This document shows, one piece after another, positions 59,190 through 62,244 of a DNA stretch of 62,244 nt. The stretch covers positions 1-62,244 of the forward strand of contig JAUIEF010000009.1 of assembly GCA_030428785.1 (NCBI GenBank), given 5' to 3'. Under the pieces are notes generated by a model. It was not told the origin of the DNA. It did not search any database and saw only the letters and a program-made list of their open reading frames with translations. How positions within the stretch are numbered: the first letter of the stretch is position 1; the number at the start of each line of letters is the position of its first letter. This DNA comes from a bacterium (lineage in GTDB: Bacteria > Planctomycetota > B15-G4). The translations under genes were made by a program, and so were the position numbers.

Positions 59190-59801
59190 ATGGCCCACCA
59201 CACCGGCTTCACCATCTGGTTCACCGGACTCTCCGGCGCCGGCAAGACCACCCTCGGCAAGAAGATCCAGAAGATCCTGCTGAAGCGCGGCATGAACGTC
59301 GAGCTGCTCGACGGCGACGTCGTCCGCACGAACCTCTCGAAGGGCCTCGGCTTCTCGAAGGAGGACCGGGACACGAACATCCGCCGGATCGGATTCGTCT
59401 CGAGCCTCCTGGCCCGCAACAACACGGTCTGCATCGCGGCCGCGATCTCCCCGTACCAGTCGATCCGCGACGAGGTGCGGAACATGCACGCGAACTTCGT
59501 GGAGGTCTACACGGAGTGCTCCATCGAGAAGCTCGAGGAGCGCGACACCAAGGGCCTCTACGCGAAGGCGCGCGCCGGCGAGATCAAGGGCTTCACCGGC
59601 ATCGACGATCCCTACGAGGCCCCGGAGTCCCCGGAGGTCACCGTCCACACCGAGGGCGAGGGCATCGACGAGAGCGTGGACAAGATCATCCGCTATCTCG
59701 AGCTGAAGGGCCTCGCGCCCGCCGCCGATGATGGTGGGATCTCCTCCGAGGAGGAGGAGCAGATCAAGGGGCGGCTCAAGTCGCTCAACTTCATCGACTG
59801 A
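59190..59801 (+). CDS. cysC: Adenylylsulfate kinase
   Basis: The 203-residue kinase has the P-loop [30 protein letters not shown], the VSSLLARNN helix, [15 protein letters not shown] and the lid [25 protein letters not shown]. It converts APS to PAPS. A C-terminal extension ([19 protein letters not shown]) beyond the usual kinase end resembles the tail of the ribbon-helix-helix protein. GGAAAGG precedes ATG 59190. Confidence 0.94.
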   Translation: MAHHTGFTIWFTGLSGAGKTTLGKKIQKILLKRGMNVELLDGDVVRTNLSKGLGFSKEDRDTNIRRIGFVSSLLARNNTVCIAAAISPYQSIRDEVRNMHANFVEVYTECSIEKLEERDTKGLYAKARAGEIKGFTGIDDPYEAPESPEVTVHTEGEGIDESVDKIIRYLELKGLAPAADDGGISSEEEEQIKGRLKSLNFID

Positions 59802-59860
59802 CCGTACCCTTGCCCGGCCCCCTCCCCCGGGGGGCCGGGCGACCCTCGCAGGACTCTCCG

Positions 59861-62101
59861 ATGCGTCGCCTGAAGGTCGCCTCCCTCGTCGCCGTCTGGG
59901 TGCTGATCGCCACCCGTCCGGCGGCGGCCTACATCGGGCCCGGCGCCGGGTTCGCGTTCGCGGGCTCGGCGCTCGTGCTGGTCTCGACGATGTTCCTGGC
60001 CTTCGGGGTGATCCTGAGCTTCCCCATCAAGCTCGTCTGGAAGCTCGTCCGCACCGGCAACCCGTTCAAGAACGCGCGCGTCAAGCGGGTGGTCATCCTG
60101 GGCCTCGACGGCATGGACCCGGGCCTGGCGACGAAGTTCATGCGCGAGGGCAAGCTGCCCAACTTCCAGAAGCTCGCGGAGCGCGGCGTGTTCCGCCCGC
60201 TCGGCACGAGCTACCCGTCGATGTCGCCGGTCGCGTGGTCGAGCTTCACCACCGGCGTCGATCCGTCGCGCCACAACATCTACGACTTCCTCACGCGCGA
60301 CCCGTGCACCTACATGCCGATGCTCTCGAGCACCGACATCCGGTCCGCGAAGCGCGTGCTGAACATCGGCAAGTTCATGGTGCCGCTGCCCGGCACCAAG
60401 GCGACGATCAAGCTGCTCCAGAAGAGCCAGGCGTTCTGGAAGCTGCTCGGCGAGCAGAACATCCCGTCGACCATCCAGCGCGTGCCGATCACCTTCCCGC
60501 CGGTGCCCTTCAAGGGGCTGCTGCTGTCGGGCATGTGCGTGCCGGACCTGCGCGGCAGCCAGGGCACGTTCGGGTTCTTCAGCACCCAGAGCGCCGACGG
60601 GCACGCCGCCTTCACGGGCGGCGAGCAGACCGTGCTGCGCCGCCAGGGCAACCGCATCCGCACGCGGATCATGGGCCCGGACGACGGCACGGGCGGCAAC
60701 TTCACGATCCCCATGACGATCACGATCGCCGACGACAGGAAGACGGCGCACTTCGAGATCGACGGCAGCGACCCGTTCACGCTGCGACCCCAGGAATACA
60801 GCGAGTGGATCGAGCTGTCCTTCGGCAAGGCCAAGGGCATCGCGCGCTTCTACATCACCGAGATCGACCCGGAGTTCAACCTCTACCACACGCCGATCCA
60901 CATCGACCCGGAGAACCCGGCGATGCCGATCAGCCACCCGAGCGTGTACGCGATCTACCTGGCGAAGAAGCTGGGAAAGTTCGCGACGCTCGGTCTGGCG
61001 GAGGACACCTGGGCGCTCAACGAGCGCGTCATCGACGAGAAGGCCTTCTACGAGCAGGCCATGCTCATCGCCGACGAGCGCGTCGCGATGTTCAAGGACG
61101 CCCTCAAGAAGAACAAGAAGGGCCTCGTCACCTGCGTGTTCGACACGACGGACCGCGTGCAGCACATGTTCTACCGCTACCTCGACCCCGAGCACCCCGC
61201 GAACGAGGGCCGGGACACCGAGCAGTGGAAGGACGCGATCGCATCCGTCTACCAGCGCATGGACGCGATGGTCGGCGAGATGTGGGACGAGCTCGTCCGC
61301 GACGACACCTGCTTCTGCGTCATCTCCGACCACGGCTTCACGAACTTCCGCCGCGGCGTGAACCTCAACGCCTGGCTGCGCGACAACGGGTACCTCTACC
61401 TGAAGGACGACAGCGGCCTCTCCGGCGACTGGTTCGAGAACGTCGACTGGAGTCGCACGAAGGCGTTCAGCCTCGGCCTCACCGGCATGTTCATCAACCG
61501 CAAGGGCCGAGAGGCCAGCGGCATCGTCGAGGAGGGCGAGGAGTACGAGAACCTCAAGCAGGAGCTCATCGAGAAGCTCCGCGAGCTGCGCGACCCGAAG
61601 GACGACCGCAAGGCCATCCTCGACGTCTTCGCGGCGACCGACTTCTTCGACGGCCCGTACCGCTTCGACGCGCCGGACCTCATCATCGGCTACGACGGCG
61701 GCTTCCGGAACTCGTGGGACTGCGCCACGGGCGCCGTGCCGAAGGACGTCTTCAGCGACAACGTGAAGAGCTGGAGCGGCGACCACTGCGTCGACCCGCG
61801 CATCGTCCCGGGCGTGTTCTTCTCGAACATGCCGCTCAACACCGAGACGCCCAGCCTGCTCGACATGGCGCCGTCGGTCATGAAGCTCTTCGGCCAGAAG
61901 CCGGCGCCCTACATGCAGGGCAAGCCGATGTTCGCCGAGCCGGGCGAGACGCCCGTCACCGGGCCGCTCGACCCGACGACCCTCAGCCAGTCGGGCTCCG
62001 CGCCCGGCGCGCTCATCTTCCCCGACGGACGCCCCGGAGCCGCGCCGACGCGCGAGCCCGCCGGCGCCCCGCAGGCCGCCACCGCCGAGGACCACCAGTG
62101 A
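59861..62101 (+). CDS. Membrane-anchored type I phosphodiesterase/nucleotide pyrophosphatase-like protein
   Basis: The 746-residue protein has an N-terminal signal and a second hydrophobic helix (GSALVLVSTMFLAFGVILSF). The alkaline-phosphatase-superfamily domain shows VILGLDGMDP, the nucleophile region SYPSMSPVAWSSFTTGVDPSRH, FDTTDRVQHMFYRYLDP and ISDHGFTNF. The C-terminus is Pro/Ala-rich. It could act on nucleotide sulfates or phosphates (PAP/PAPS), or transfer groups to glycans; not resolved. It ends the operon; its stop overlaps the next start. Confidence 0.84.
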   Translation: MRRLKVASLVAVWVLIATRPAAAYIGPGAGFAFAGSALVLVSTMFLAFGVILSFPIKLVWKLVRTGNPFKNARVKRVVILGLDGMDPGLATKFMREGKLPNFQKLAERGVFRPLGTSYPSMSPVAWSSFTTGVDPSRHNIYDFLTRDPCTYMPMLSSTDIRSAKRVLNIGKFMVPLPGTKATIKLLQKSQAFWKLLGEQNIPSTIQRVPITFPPVPFKGLLLSGMCVPDLRGSQGTFGFFSTQSADGHAAFTGGEQTVLRRQGNRIRTRIMGPDDGTGGNFTIPMTITIADDRKTAHFEIDGSDPFTLRPQEYSEWIELSFGKAKGIARFYITEIDPEFNLYHTPIHIDPENPAMPISHPSVYAIYLAKKLGKFATLGLAEDTWALNERVIDEKAFYEQAMLIADERVAMFKDALKKNKKGLVTCVFDTTDRVQHMFYRYLDPEHPANEGRDTEQWKDAIASVYQRMDAMVGEMWDELVRDDTCFCVISDHGFTNFRRGVNLNAWLRDNGYLYLKDDSGLSGDWFENVDWSRTKAFSLGLTGMFINRKGREASGIVEEGEEYENLKQELIEKLRELRDPKDDRKAILDVFAATDFFDGPYRFDAPDLIIGYDGGFRNSWDCATGAVPKDVFSDNVKSWSGDHCVDPRIVPGVFFSNMPLNTETPSLLDMAPSVMKLFGQKPAPYMQGKPMFAEPGETPVTGPLDPTTLSQSGSAPGALIFPDGRPGAAPTREPAGAPQAATAEDHQ

Positions 62102-62244
62102 TGGGCTCCCGCCTCCCGTCGCTCGCGACGGCGTCGTTCGCGACCGTGTCGCTCGCGCTGTCGCTGTCCGCGCCCGCCGCCCTCGCCGCCGACCCGACCG
62201 GCGAGCCCGCGCTCGACCCGGCGACCGCCGCCGCCACGCTCCCG
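62101..62244 (+). CDS. Exported protein, N-terminus only (runs off the right edge)
   Basis: An ATG overlapping the stop of the phosphodiesterase-like gene (TGATG) opens a frame to the window end. It encodes a signal peptide (FATVSLALSLSAPAALAAD) and then an Asp/Ala/Pro-rich start. Function cannot be inferred; co-translation suggests it belongs to the sulfate-activation operon. Confidence 0.7.
   Translation, partial: MGSRLPSLATASFATVSLALSLSAPAALAADPTGEPALDPATAAATLP

Overview
The window is a very GC-rich bacterial chromosome segment, most likely from a Planctomycetota member. The evidence is inference from gene content: secreted FG-GAP and IPT/TIG proteins, a DUF1549-like/DUF1501-like pair beside a multihaem cytochrome, a sigma factor next to a Ser/Thr kinase, and sulfatase-like phosphatases around sulfate-activation genes. 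No tRNA, rRNA, CRISPR array, transposase or phage gene was seen, so it reads as chromosomal backbone. Many genes overlap by 4 nt (ATGA or GTGA) and GTG starts are common.

Region by region. 1-5 kb: an AhpD-like peroxidase-family gene whose second active-site Cys codon is TGA (a likely selenoprotein), miaE with an overlapping Rieske ferredoxin, a ClpP-like peptidase, a radical SAM protein and an HTH protein. 5-14 kb: a putative lipoprotein, a sirtuin with an M16 peptidase, a Ser/Thr kinase with a Gly-rich repeat tail, an ECF-like sigma factor, a DUF2017 protein, clpS and two secreted IPT/TIG-like proteins. 14-20 kb: a membrane-anchored carboxypeptidase-regulatory-like protein and an M1 peptidase lipoprotein with HEAT repeats, then two mirrored palindromic elements, then a homocysteine S-methyltransferase family gene. 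20-33 kb: small metabolic genes, then a 2-oxoacid dehydrogenase operon on the minus strand in transcription order lipA, E1alpha, E1beta, E2, second E1alpha, lpd, lipB, mazG. This operon makes both the complex and its lipoyl cofactor.

33-41 kb: a 0.45-kb repeat-rich inverted structure, then an export module of three minus-strand genes (DUF1549-like, TAT-exported alkaline-phosphatase superfamily, decahaem/LVIVD/EF-hand fusion). 41-52 kb: two convergent FG-GAP secreted proteins, deoC-rhodanese, mutY-ygfZ-sfsA-fabI, and thiO. 52-54 kb: two convergent four-helix-bundle (S23-like) genes, each preceded by a different long hairpin that pairs with its own Shine-Dalgarno sequence, lying between hexanucleotide tracts. 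54-62 kb: queF, a double-FHA membrane protein, a small lipoprotein, then a sulfate-activation operon (ribbon-helix-helix protein, sat, sulfatase-like enzyme, cysC, type I phosphodiesterase-like membrane protein) behind a promoter overlapping an inverted/direct-repeat operator.

The strongest candidates for undescribed biology are the CxxU AhpD-like selenoprotein with a bacterial SECIS-like hairpin, the two mirrored palindromes at 18.2-19.0 kb whose stems differ by four compensated base pairs while their loops are nearly identical, and the paired S23-like genes with Shine-Dalgarno-sequestering hairpins.
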